This document shows positions 36,401 to 42,800 of a stretch of DNA of 64,000 nucleotides, piece by piece. This DNA comes from Ampullaceana balthica. Taxonomy: Eukaryota > Mollusca > Gastropoda > Lymnaeidae. Every line of letters starts with the position of its first letter. The first letter of the stretch is position 1. The DNA is taken from contig CALYLW010001210.1 in NCBI GenBank assembly GCA_944989445.1, forward strand, positions 62,001-126,000. Direction: 5' to 3'. The position numbers were made by a program, and so were the translations under genes. Under the pieces are notes generated by a model. That model worked only from the letters and a program-made list of their open reading frames with translations, did no database searches and had not been told where the DNA came from.

Positions 36401-37109
36401 GTATCATGTTAATTTTTTTAGATAGAGTGTCGCGTTGCGTATTATATTGAACGGCCTTTTTATTAATACTTTCCTGTTGCGCGATTTGGTGCGTATTATA
36501 TTGAAAATACTTTTCATAAACATATTCCCGTTCGGTGCGCATTATATTAAAGACGTTTAACGAGACATAACTAAAATTTTGTATTTTTGGATTGTCTTGC
36601 ACTGCGTATTATAATGAAAATTCTTTTAGTTATGTCTCGTACATAAAGGATTTATAGTAAAAAAAACTTGTTTTTTTACGGGGTTTTTTTTAAATTAATT
36701 TTTTTATTTCAAAAATAAATAACAGCAATATTGATTTCAACGTTGGCGTGGGGGTGGGGTGATAATACAATTCTCTTCGTTTTATTGCACCACAGAGCCT
36801 GTCGATCAGAGGCTCAGCCCACCAAAATCTCCTCCCCTCAGCATTCCGTCAACAGCCAGCACCCCCGAGACGGACAGACCAGTGACCGAAATCATGAAGT
36901 CCTACAGGGTCAACCTTGAAAAGTCGGCCCGCTTGGTCGACCCCAGCGCGGATTCGTCGGCCGACGGTGTGTCGCTGGACAGCGACGACAGCCTCCGGAA
37001 GCAGCTGAAGCAGCTGGCCCGGGGTAGGCGGATGGCCATCTTTGACGTGGACAACACCCACATGGCGGTCATCGAGCTGGGCTCCGAGAGCTCTATGCAA
37101 AGTTCATAA
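11849..37109 (+). CDS. Gene A: transmembrane receptor with two fucolectin-like domains and nine EGF modules (18 exons)
   Basis: The coding exons are 11849-11921, 12472-12606, 13249-13440, 13982-14158, 15558-15764, 17793-18053, 19147-19275, 20559-20657, 23017-23115, 24815-24913, 25396-25494, 27092-27190, 27614-27712, 28635-28733, 33064-33162, 33972-34067, 35373-35501 and 36796-37109. They total 2505 nt, 834 residues plus stop. All introns are phase 1. Predicted order: signal peptide 1-24; EGF-like module 25-69; first galactose-binding-like domain 70-192; second, clearly fucolectin (FTP)-like, domain 193-348; Cys-rich module 349-391; nine EGF modules 392-687; membrane helix about 701-721; Ser/Pro-rich tail 722-834. 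The protein should sit in the plasma membrane and bind glycans or microbial or cell-surface ligands; this is inferred from the domains. There is no kinase or phosphatase domain. The name MEGF- or scavenger-receptor-like fits the EGF part only. Confidence 0.88.
12472..12606 (+). CDS. Gene A exon 2: N-terminal EGF-like module
   Basis: 135 nt, acceptor ATTCAG, donor GTAAGT. It reads GTGWFGPKCQYMCHC and ends CVKPYFGLACQY. Gene B's matching exon (40987-41121) has exactly the same length and the same WFGP, CHC and CVKPYFG landmarks. Confidence 0.9.
12754..13174 (+). repeat. Minisatellite in intron 2, about 42-bp unit, ten copies
   Basis: The unit contains GAGTTTTACAGATAGTGAGA then AGATGGAAGTAACCACATCC. 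The array ends 74 bases before the exon 3 acceptor. Each unit offers both a TTTTACAG acceptor-like and a GTGAGA donor-like string a few bases apart. Confidence 0.92.
13249..13440 (+). CDS. Gene A exon 3: first half of galactose-binding-like domain 1
   Basis: 192 nt, acceptor TTCACCAG, donor GTGAGT. The landmark LTDHDDETC is shared with LTDHNDTTC of gene B exon 3, and a hydrophobic strand FSFLRIVLKF follows. Phase 1 at both ends. This domain is more diverged than the second one. Confidence 0.88.
13982..14158 (+). CDS. Gene A exon 4: second half of domain 1
   Basis: 177 nt. It reads NRTIDIRC and ends FICSVYISGG, parallel to ERTIDIYC and ICSVYISR in gene B. The phase fits on both sides. The donor reads GTCTGT, weaker than any other donor in the gene. 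Confidence 0.85.
14929..15290 (+). repeat. Minisatellite in intron 4, about 69-bp unit, five copies
   Basis: Copies begin CCTCAACTTGATATAAGC and continue with TTAATCTAATTAGATTGGG and GTGATGGTTTGTC. The array ends about 270 bases before the exon 5 acceptor. Confidence 0.9.
15558..15764 (+). CDS. Gene A exon 5: first half of fucolectin-like domain 2
   Basis: 207 nt to the first donor (ACAG then GTAATT). It reads GRNVALKQDVSS, then NDASRAVDG, C at the expected place, and LLWELLLESSVEVIGFVL. This is the classical N-terminal half of the F-type lectin/FTP fold (NVAL, AVDG, strand pattern). The exon 3' end, including its donor, is copied eight or more times immediately downstream, so several exon ends are possible. 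Confidence 0.85.
15740..16310 (+). repeat. 66-bp exon-end and splice-donor minisatellite (nine copies)
   Basis: Copies start at 15740, 15806, 15872, 15938, 16004, 16070, 16136, 16202 and 16268. Each begins GGCTTTGTTC (one reads GGCATTG) and carries either CACTCAACAG followed by GTAATT or CTCATCAG followed by GTGTTT, both usable donors. Since 66 is 22 codons and no copy has a stop in the exon 5 frame, the reading frame stays open from 15558 to 16354. All copied donors are in phase 1. The ninth copy is cut by a hAT MITE and resumes at 17566. Copies 4-6 carry NSSG, an N-glycosylation sequon. Confidence 0.93.
16311..17557. mobile_element. hAT MITE (TAGGGCTG family) inserted in the 66-bp array
   Basis: The ends TAGGACTGTTAACGATTAAT and (right) CCGCAGCCCTG are flanked by a perfect 8-bp duplication GTATAAAT (16303-16310 and 17558-17565). 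ACGATTAAT/ATTAATCGTT blocks form the subterminal repeats. A copy of repeat R is nested inside at about 16490-17225. Compared with the shorter copies at 19470 and 21426 it is the longest member. Confidence 0.9.
16490..17225 (-). repeat. Repeat R nested within the hAT MITE
   Basis: On the + strand it includes CCCGTAAAAACAAAGTTTTT and GACTATAAATCCCTTATAT near 16830, the reverse of the usual R right end, plus the ATCGATGGGTGGCGTGAA and GTGACACGAG blocks typical of R copies at 29-30 kb. The copy at 19470 lacks this stretch, which shows that R inserted into the MITE. Confidence 0.6.
17566..17660 (+). repeat. Continuation of the 66-bp array beyond the MITE
   Basis: After the target duplication the sequence resumes within a unit (AGAATGTGGGTATAATATAG), then one more GGCTTTGTTTTACACCACTC copy with CAACAG and GTAATT. 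The original array therefore had at least ten copies. Confidence 0.85.
17793..18053 (+). CDS. Gene A exon 6: second half of fucolectin-like domain 2
   Basis: 261 nt, acceptor TGCTGCCTACCTAG, donor GTAGGT. This acceptor is the one that gives phase 1 and joins exon 5 as GAG CAG AAT. It ends NLTICEFQVFGG, the typical last strand of FTP domains, and gene B ends LTICELEAYGG. The polypyrimidine tract is weak, which might favour regulated splicing. Confidence 0.83.
18054..18728 (+). other. Intron 6, first part: nothing recognised
   Basis: AT-rich intron with no exon-like segment or repeat that I can name. Confidence 0.4.
18729..19120 (-). mobile_element. 5'-truncated LINE, 3' end only
   Basis: Read on the minus strand it encodes a decayed C-terminal reverse-transcriptase tail (YKDKLKTALKAFDI, then ANRQHAAKTKRQARK) and ends in CGTCGACTACGACGGACGAA. 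The copy at 50128-50781 matches it closely. It lies directly before gene A exon 7. Confidence 0.75.
19147..19275 (+). CDS. Gene A exon 7: Cys-rich linker module
   Basis: 129 nt, acceptor CCTTTCACAG, donor GTAAGC. It begins DCPYSKTGLHCKDSC and ends STFCWE, matching DCPSSYFGLDC and STNCWE of gene B (49614-49739). Confidence 0.88.
19470..20203. mobile_element. hAT MITE, TAGGGCTG family, second copy
   Basis: The left end TAGGGCTGTTAACGATTAAT and right end GCCGCAGCCCTA are flanked by a perfect 8-bp duplication GTCGTTAT (19462-19469 and 20204-20211). It aligns with the outer parts of the copy at 16311-17557. Confidence 0.9.
20559..20657 (+). CDS. Gene A exon 8: EGF module 1
   Basis: 99 nt, phase 1-1. 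Reads ACSTCAGNGSC then GYTGKQC: six cysteines in the pattern C-x2-C-x5-C-x6-C-x3-C-x8-C, the compact EGF form found in scavenger-receptor-F and MEGF proteins. Confidence 0.88.
20658..21425 (+). other. Intron 8, first part: nothing recognised
   Basis: AT-rich, no additional EGF exon found. Confidence 0.4.
21426..21874. mobile_element. hAT MITE, TAGGGCTG family, third copy
   Basis: The left end TAGGGCTGGTAGTG and right end CCGCAGACCTA are flanked by a perfect 8-bp duplication CTTAAAAC (21418-21425 and 21875-21882). ATTAATCAATTAA blocks at both ends replace the ACGATTAAT of the other copies. Confidence 0.87.
22326..22438 (+). repeat. Short 43-bp tandem repeat, 2.6 copies
   Basis: GCGAATGGAAGGGTTGGTCG recurs at 22326, 22369 and 22412 with nearly identical spacers. 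Confidence 0.9.
23017..23115 (+). CDS. Gene A exon 9: EGF module 2
   Basis: 99 nt, phase 1-1, acceptor TTTTTTTAAAG, donor GTGAGT. Reads GCSNCAGEGAC then GFHGHQC. Confidence 0.87.
23222..24480 (+). mobile_element. Non-LTR retrotransposon (LINE) with internal deletion
   Basis: First part: ARNTARFCANTYWVDLC and ENVVSDSAIERIP, the linker before the reverse transcriptase. Last part (23766-24419): DFTYLGNKITSTLS, RVWNNAQFSD, LRCLRRTLDIKWRD and LLGHVHRMGSERIPRALL, the C-terminal RT region of RTE/CR1-type elements. The RT palm with its catalytic YxDD is missing, as the frame jumps from the linker straight to the C-terminal part near 23650-23760. The element ends GAGGACGGACGGATGCCATA. It lies in intron 9 in the sense orientation and is not functional. 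Confidence 0.85.
24815..24913 (+). CDS. Gene A exon 10: EGF module 3
   Basis: 99 nt, acceptor TGTAAGCCAG, donor GTAAGT. Reads ACGQCGGDGSC then GWMGLAC. The downstream minisatellite begins within ten bases of the donor. Confidence 0.87.
24917..25180 (+). repeat. 14-bp minisatellite starting at the exon 10 donor, about 18 copies
   Basis: Unit TCTTCTGTCATCAG alternating with TCTTCTATCATCAG. Each copy is a short pyrimidine tract followed by CAG, an acceptor-like string. Confidence 0.93.
25228..25337 (+). repeat. (GT)n microsatellite
   Basis: An almost pure GT tract with scattered CT interruptions, ending about 60 bases before the exon 11 acceptor. The tract itself supplies GT dinucleotides close to the branch-point zone. 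Confidence 0.95.
25396..25494 (+). CDS. Gene A exon 11: EGF module 4
   Basis: 99 nt, acceptor TTGTTACAG, donor GTAACC. Reads GCINCANDGSC then GFRGDVC. Confidence 0.87.
25541..26050 (+). repeat. Repeat R, copy in intron 11 (first of a tandem pair)
   Basis: It starts AAATCCTTTATATTAACTCG, has a TTGATTGC tract at 25577-25618, and ends GGATTTATAGTGAAAAACTT with TTTTTACGG. Confidence 0.8.
26057..26541 (+). repeat. Repeat R, second of the tandem pair
   Basis: Same start and end blocks as the preceding copy, joined head to tail with only a few bases between. TTGC repeats are shorter here. Confidence 0.8.
26542..27091 (+). other. Intron 11, last part: nothing recognised
   Basis: No exon or repeat recognised. 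A C-run precedes the exon 12 acceptor. Confidence 0.4.
27092..27190 (+). CDS. Gene A exon 12: EGF module 5
   Basis: 99 nt, acceptor TTTTTGTTCACAG, donor GTAAAC. Reads ACKNCAGDGTC then GFHGDIC. Confidence 0.88.
27191..27613 (+). other. Intron 12: nothing recognised
   Basis: AT-rich intron without repeats that I can name. Confidence 0.4.
27614..27712 (+). CDS. Gene A exon 13: EGF module 6
   Basis: 99 nt, acceptor TTCCTCTTAG, donor GTAAGT. Reads ACTNCAGTGTC then GFKGPTC. Confidence 0.88.
28254..28466. mobile_element. MITE with CCGTATATACTCGAG ends and TA target site
   Basis: The left end CCGTATATACTCGAGTATA and right end TATACTCGAGTAAATACGG are inverted copies flanked by TA on both sides, as in Tc1/mariner-type insertions. 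GGGGGGTCGACTTATACTCG blocks are inside. A relative is at 48929-49526. Confidence 0.72.
28635..28733 (+). CDS. Gene A exon 14: EGF module 7
   Basis: 99 nt, acceptor TTCCACCAG, donor GTGAGT. Reads GCSHCGGNREC then GYSGHDC. Confidence 0.88.
28974..30286 (-). repeat. Cluster of three to four repeat R copies
   Basis: Right ends read CCCGTAAAAACAAAGTTTTT then GACTATAAATCCCTTATATG at 28976 and 29867. Left ends read GAAGTTAATATAAGGGATTT near 29835 and 30265, with an oppositely oriented fragment at about 29282-29465. The copies share ATCGATGGCTGGCGTGAAGT and CCGCCCGCCCGACGACGAAC blocks, so these are a subfamily distinct from the TTGC-rich copies at 25.5-26.5 kb. Confidence 0.75.
30378..30454 (+). repeat. 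(GA)n microsatellite
   Basis: GA dinucleotides with one GGA interruption, followed by TATATATA. Confidence 0.95.
30907..31653 (+). mobile_element. hAT MITE (GTGCTTCTCAAA family) carrying a nested repeat R
   Basis: The left end CAGCCCTTCTCAAAATGGTGG then CCGCGGAC. The right end has CCGGTCCGCCATACTAAAAA and TTTGAGCACTG. Both match the intact small copy at 46277-46463. A repeat R in reverse orientation occupies about 31108-31553. No matching 8-bp duplication is visible. Confidence 0.68.
32023..32313 (+). mobile_element. hAT MITE, GTGCTTCTCAAA family
   Basis: The left end CAATGCTTCTCAAAGTGG and right end TTTGAGATGCACTG, with the internal GTCCGCGGGCG and CGGTCCCTGG blocks of the family. Flanks do not match, so the target duplication has decayed. 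Confidence 0.65.
32466..33030 (+). repeat. Repeat R, long copy before exon 15
   Basis: It starts AAATCCCTTATATTAACTTC and ends AATAAGGGATTTGTAG with AAAACGTTGTTTTTACGGGG. This is one of the longest copies (about 565 bp) and ends 34 bases before the exon 15 start. Confidence 0.78.
33064..33162 (+). CDS. Gene A exon 15: EGF module 8
   Basis: 99 nt, acceptor GTCTGTTTGCAG, donor GTAGGT. Reads ACPNCARNKSC then GYHGIDC. Repeat R ends just upstream, so the branch-point region lies at the repeat border. Confidence 0.87.
33250..33514 (-). mobile_element. hAT MITE, GTGCTTCTCAAA family, reverse orientation
   Basis: Contains CCATTGCACCAGGGACCGGT and ends GGTCCGCGGACCACCACTTT, then GAGAAGCACTG. Flanks CTTGAGGA and GTTTAGGA agree at six of eight positions, a likely decayed target duplication. 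Confidence 0.65.
33972..34067 (+). CDS. Gene A exon 16: EGF module 9
   Basis: 96 nt (one codon shorter than the others), acceptor TTATCCCATAG, donor GTAAGT. Reads VCRHCVGDRSC then GYRGRNC. Last EGF module before the membrane. Confidence 0.87.
34068..35372 (+). other. Intron 16: nothing recognised
   Basis: T-rich intron of 1.3 kb with TTATTG repeats near 34190-34220. No exon, RNA gene or bounded transposon found. Confidence 0.45.
35373..35501 (+). CDS. Gene A exon 17: transmembrane helix
   Basis: 129 nt, acceptor AAAACCCCAG, donor GTAAGA. After an acidic stalk (TIDDIISLTDE) comes a helix of about 21 residues, AIFFIFLGATVIIVCLSVL followed by CC, then PRLVCSR. The Cys pair at the inner face is a possible acylation site. 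Confidence 0.88.
36005..36160 (+). repeat. Repeat R, internally deleted copy
   Basis: The left end AAATCCTTTATATTAACTCG and right end GTACATAAAGGATTTAGTC are brought together within about 155 bp. Confidence 0.65.
36170..36690 (+). repeat. Repeat R, full copy before exon 18
   Basis: It starts AAATCCCTTATATTAACTCG and ends GTACATAAAGGATTTATAG with AAACTTGTTTTTTTACGGGG, about 100 bases before the last exon. Confidence 0.78.
36796..37109 (+). CDS. Gene A exon 18: cytoplasmic tail and stop
   Basis: 314 nt, acceptor TTTATTGCACCACAG, stop TAA at 37107-37109. The tail is Pro-rich at first (RLSPPKSPPLSIP, a possible SH3 ligand), then charged (DSSADGVSLDSDDSLRKQL) and ends DNTHMAVIELGSESSMQSS. It has a single tyrosine (SYRVNLEK) and no catalytic domain. 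The third codon positions are G/C-rich compared with surrounding DNA. Confidence 0.88.
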
Positions 37110-37178
37110 CATACGTGGCTACTGTGTTTGTTTCGTTTAATGTTGGTGGTAATTTTTGTGTGTATATTATTGATAATG

Positions 37179-37184
37179 AATAAA
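37179..37184 (+). promoter_or_regulatory. Polyadenylation signal of gene A
   Basis: AATAAA 70 bases after the stop, followed by a T-rich stretch. Confidence 0.7.
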
Positions 37185-37189
37185 TACTT

Positions 37190-38139
37190 TTATTTTGAAT
37201 AACAAGTGGAATGGTCGATACAATTGTTTCGAATAAAATAAATCTTGACTTTAGGTTGAAGTCTCAATTCTATTTGCATTTTGTGTAAATAATTATTTAC
37301 AACTTTTAAGATGTTGGGTTGTACAATCTTGGTATACAAGTTGTTTACGCATATGTTATTTACTCGGATAGCCGTTGTGTTAAATATTTTTCTGCACCTA
37401 ACTGCGCACAATTTTTTGCACATAAGGTTAGTGTGCATTTTTTACGCGATGTCTGGTCTCTTTCAAGATGAAGTGTACCCTTTCTAGGTAAACAGTTTGT
37501 TGGAGTGCATAAAAATACTAACACAAATTTTCTTTATTGATGTTGACCTTGAGACACACAAGTAAAGAAAAAGAAAAAAAAAGCTCGGTGCATTTTGTGT
37601 TGGGTCTCAGCCTCATGAAATACCAGCAGCCAGTTAAATCCGTATAAACATCTTTAATTAAAACTATTTAAATAATCAAGGAGTACGTTTTAAAAACTAC
37701 GTCCAAAAATCAATTTTTAAAATCCCTAAAATGGCAATTTAAGTATCTTAGGTCAGTGGCTAAATCCTCTGATCAGTTTAGCAAAGGGGATATTTAAGTT
37801 TGATTTAATTTTTTACTTCAAATTTTGTTATTATTTTTATAAATTTCTTAAAATTTACAATTTAAGTTTCCTGTTAAAAACTAAAATAAAGTAATACAGT
37901 TTCATTGACAGGCAGATACATAAATAAATGTGTTTACACATTGACTCGTGTGAGTCTAAGCGATTAGAGAAAGTAATTCACTTTTAAATTTGAAAATATT
38001 AATTTCTTAACTTGAAATCTCTAAAATATGCTTTCGCAAAAATTCACAAATATTTAACGGGATATAAATCACTGTTCTTGTGTTTAGTTTTTCATTTATT
38101 GGCGAACTACATTCCATAGTTATCACTATTATCGATTCT
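37190..38139. other. Intergenic between genes A and B, nothing recognised
   Basis: AT-rich. Short open frames have no domain similarity or splice support. Confidence 0.4.
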
Positions 38140-38700
38140 TTTATTTCTTCATCATCATCATCTATGGCACTACAGCCCATGTAGGGCCCTGGCCTGCTCC
38201 ACCACATCTTTCCATTCGGACCGATCCACGAATTTCCACCTCCATGCCCGAACCCCCAGCTGGTGTATGTCCATTTCCACCTCATCGATCTACCTCAGTC
38301 TTGGGTGACCATTGAGTCGTCTGCCCCTAGGCTTCTTTCTCCATGTAAATAACTTTTGCTCCTCTACATTTCTGGCATCCTGTCAACATGTCCTACCCGC
38401 GTAGTCTTCCTTTTTTAATCATTGTGACTATGGGTTGGTCTTTGTACAAATGGTAAGGTTATAGGTTGTACGAATCCTCCAGATATCATTTTATATCACC
38501 GAGCCATATATTTTCCGAAGGATTTTCCTCTGCCAAGTTTGAGCAGGTTCTCTGCTTTTCCGGTCAGGGTCCAAGTCTCACTAGCGTAAGTTACTACCGG
38601 TCTTATGATAGTGGTGTGTATTGTTTTATTTGTTCCCTTTGTTTGCTTCTAATTTCTAATAATTTTTTCTAGTGTGATGTTAAACAGCATACATGATAGT
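38140..38700 (-). mobile_element. LINE fragment, C-terminal RT coding end
   Basis: On the minus strand from about 38330 the reading gives PRGRRLNGHPRLR, a stop in place of the usual W, then IDEVEMDIHQLGVRAWRW, DRSEWKDVVEQARALHGL and an (ATG)n-like tail at 38147-38162. This is the C-terminus of an RTE/CR1-like element. Sequence up to 38700 contains further decayed coding pieces. Confidence 0.75.
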
Positions 38701-39746
38701 GAATCTCATTGACTAAGAGCGCAGTCAACTGTGAAATCCCTTGAAAGTAGAATCCCTTTTCTAAAAATTAAAATTTGTATCTTTGATAAGGTGCATTAAA
38801 GGGGAAATCTTTAGGCCTTCGCGCCAAATACCCTTACAGCTCTTCACAAATCGACAAGCAGTTCTCATTGATAAAGAGGGTAATTAACATCCTACCGACT
38901 ACGGTAGCTAAACGGCGGTGTTCCTAACTTAATGACAAACTTTGTTTTTGGTCCATTAATAACAGAGAATTTACTTTACCTGACGTCAATATGGTAAATC
39001 AACTCTTGATATCCACAACCCTTCCACCACGGAGAGTTTCAATTGGGATTTTCTAAACTGGGTTGCAACTAACGGTTTGTTAAAAAAAAATTCAGGCCAT
39101 AGCTGGCATGAAATAATTACCTGAGACCTTTCTAATTCTGAGTTAATATGTATTTTATATATTTTTTATTAGCACTATCCCGTTTGTTACCATATCAGCA
39201 ATACAATTTCGTTAAGTGAAAAACAGATCTGCACCCCCCTTACTAAAAAAATATATATATTTTCAAGTACGTTAAGTCAACGCACATTTTCGGCAATTTC
39301 CGAAAAACTCCTTAAAGCACTTTTTCCCTTCTGCATGACTCTTTGAACGCTTAAGTGAAAATATAAAAATACTTCAAGCATCCAGAAAAAAAGTGTAAAA
39401 TTGTGTCAATAGATTGAGTTTTCGTTACCCTGCATGAGTTTTAAACTGTATTTATATGTACAAATATTTTATTACGACTTAGTTGTAAAAAGTATTTTTG
39501 GAAATTCATTTTTTATATATTGTATAAATAGTGTGTTTTGTACAGAAACGAAATGTAGACAAACATAGACGAAATTTAATTGAAATTGAATTTTATCATA
39601 TTTGGCATCACGCTTTTATAAATAAAGTCAGTTTCTAACTCTAAGTCAGGGAACGCACAATAAAACACATCACGATGTCAAAAGTCACAGTCTGAAATAC
39701 TTCAAGTCACGTTGTGTTTTATTTTTTTATGAGAAAGACCCACTGA
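38701..39746 (+). promoter_or_regulatory. Presumed 5' flank of gene B
   Basis: No exon or bounded repeat seen. TATAAATA-like strings at about 39524 and 39615 lie upstream of the candidate first ATG, but in AT-rich DNA they prove nothing. Confidence 0.25.
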
Positions 39747-39816
39747 ATGGAAAAATCACATCAACTCACGATTCTCATTAGTTTGCTGACCTACCCTGAC
39801 CAGACTGTGGCTCTAG
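39747..39816 (+). CDS. Gene B exon 1: candidate signal peptide
   Basis: ATG opens 23 codons (MEKSHQLTILISLLTYPDQT...) and ends CTA G before the donor GTAACT, phase 1 as required. The hydrophobic core is short. There is no competing candidate between 38700 and 40900, but the assignment rests only on phase and character. Confidence 0.55.
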
Positions 39817-42800
39817 GTAACTGGAGTTGATGAGTTGAATATAAACTGTGTGCATCGTTTTAGAATTCTACAATATAACGATATAAGGGGCCGTCCATAA
39901 ATGACGTCACGCACCTAGGGGGGAGGGGGGTCCACACATTTGTGACGAGGGGGAGGGGAGTGTTTGAGAAATGCGACGTCATATAAAAACTCGTAACTTT
40001 AAATAAAGGTTCCACCTAAATATTTGATATCTTATAATGTATTTAATAACGTTTTACATGGCTTCAAGCGTGTTACGATATTAGAGTGCATCCTTACACT
40101 AAATACATAATTAAATGACAAAAAAGTGCTCTTTTTTCAAATACAAAATACAGCTTTTATGGGGAGGGGGGTCAAAGCTTTGTGACGTCATATTTGAGAG
40201 GGAGTCTAAGTTTTTGTGATGAGGTGGGACGGGCGGTAAAAAATCGGTCAAAATCGTGTACGACATTTATGGACGGCCCCTGAGACAAAGAACGTTATCA
40301 AAGAAAGATAACCATATAAAATATCTACATAAAATAAATTCAATATTTATTGTAAATACCAACTATACTATGCCATGCCAAGCCTATACACAACCCATTA
40401 ACACAATTGCAAAGACAAAGCTCTAATGGCTGTCATTTTGTACCACGTTCAGACCAAAAATATGTTGACATACTTATTTATAAAACTATCTTCAACGTTA
40501 TTAATATAACCGTCTTTTCTTTACTTGGATATTTATTTATTTTTAAGCCAGAACGTACGTGACGCTACTTCTTATTTCATCTAGAAGATTTTGTTGCGGA
40601 AATCTCAAAATTATCCGAGTAGATCATTCTTGTTAATTTTTAAAAATACGTTTTAAAAAATGAACGTTATTAATGCCCATCTCTAGTTTCAATAAGGTGA
40701 TGACCAGGGAATTTTTTTTACTGCAATGGCGTTAGGCCAACATAAGCCAGAGGATATTTTGCGCCCGTCCCCCCCCCCAAAAAAAAATAATTTAATTGCA
40801 ATCGGACCATTGTTCAATTATTAAAATTTGACGTTGAAAACCTCATTTTAGCGCCTCTGTAAGCTTGCGCCCGGGGAATATGTACCCGCTCCCCCCCCCC
40901 TCTTTTCACCTCTGCCATCAGAAGATTTGAATATAACGCGGTCAGGTCGATGTACAACCCTTGAGCAACCACTTTGTTTAACTCAGGTTGTGCTGCTGGG
41001 TGGTTTGGGCCAGGATGTAAGTTCTTGTGTCACTGTCAGAGGCTAGAGTGCCAAGAGGACGGCACGTGCAGAAATGGAAGTAGCTGTGTCAAACCTTACT
41101 TCGGATGGGCGTGTCAGTACGGTGAGGAAATCGCTTTGACAGTTTAGAAAGTATGCAGGAGTGAATGTAGTTTTACACATTACCATAACTAAATCCCATT
41201 ACACTTCTTCACCTCCATCTCCGAAAATTTCTCTCTCACTTTTTATCACCATTTTAACATTTTTAAAGTTAGTTCATAAGAAAATAATGAAATCGATGAT
41301 TTGACGAAATATTTTTAATTAATAGGGTTTCAATTATTGCACACTAGATAGATACGGTATAAACACCACGTGACCTTTCGCTAAGATGAGTCAGTGAATC
41401 TGAGTTGTTACACGCGTTAACACTTCAGAAAACTAATAACAGTTTGTTTTGTTTTTTTAAATTTAAAACATACGTAGGTAAGATATTGAGAAATTGTGGC
41501 CTCTGATTTTTTTAAATATAATTCAAAGCAACAAAAAATAGAACTAATATTAAACTATATATTTAATGACCTTCTATGTGTGACTTCTTCACTTCTGCAT
41601 TTTATTTTATTACAAAAAGGCTATTGAGTAAATTTAATCTTTTTTTTCTATCTAGTGCGTCGCTGAAAGAAAGTTTAATATTTATATGTACATTGTTCCT
41701 GAAACTGGCATACACACTTAGGGACATACACACTTAGGGACATACACACATAGGGACATACACACTTAGGGACATACACACTTAGGGACATACACACTTA
41801 GGGACATACACACTTAGGGACATACACACTTAGGGACATACACACTTAGGGACATACACACTTAGGGACATACACACTTAGGGACATACACACTTAGGGA
41901 CATACACACTTAGGGACATACACACTTAGGGACATACACACTTAGGGACATACACACTTAGGGACATACACACGTAGGGACATACACACTTAGGGACATA
42001 CACACTTAGGGACATACACACTTAGGGACATACACACTTAGGGACAATAAGAGATCAAGCAGTCATTAATTTTTGGCTCATTATTTATTTTAACGTGCTA
42101 TTTTTAACCAGAGTTTTAAAAAATCCCTATCAAAGAATGTGGGCTGTATAATGAAACGGTGAAAGCATTTTAGAGGACCTGCGTGAAATTACGGTTTAAA
42201 CCTTACGCGAGATGATAACTTATAATTTAGTTAGTCCCACGAAATAAACCCCAGACATGTCAGAAAATAATATCCGACGCGTTTAAGAAAAAAAGTGTCG
42301 CCAGGACGAACGGCCCACACATAACCATCTTTTCTACGCCTCTGAGTTTGATGAACTTTGACTGTTATCTTTGGTTTGGTTCAGTGGACATTCCGGCCAC
42401 CGTCGGGAACAATAGCCGCTACTTGACTGACCACAACGACACAACGTGTGGCCACCATGGCCCGATTGAACTAATCTACGGCCAACAGCATGCGTTCACC
42501 TTTGCTAGACTGGTCTTTGATAGCCGTGTCGAGTTACATAGAATTGGTGAGTATGAACTTTCACTTTAATTCGTTTGTTTTTTGTTGTTGTTTGTTTTTT
42601 TTTCCTTAAACCACACCGTGACACTCACGATCCACGCACACTGGAGCTTAAACACCGCCGCCCCAACTCAGATTCACACTTAGCTTCCAAAAAAACCACA
42701 AATCTGCATGTTTAAACTTTCTCCCCCACACATAAAATTTCACACACTGTTATATTCCTCACCGCACTCACACACAAATGCAGCGCGCGCTAACACAAAT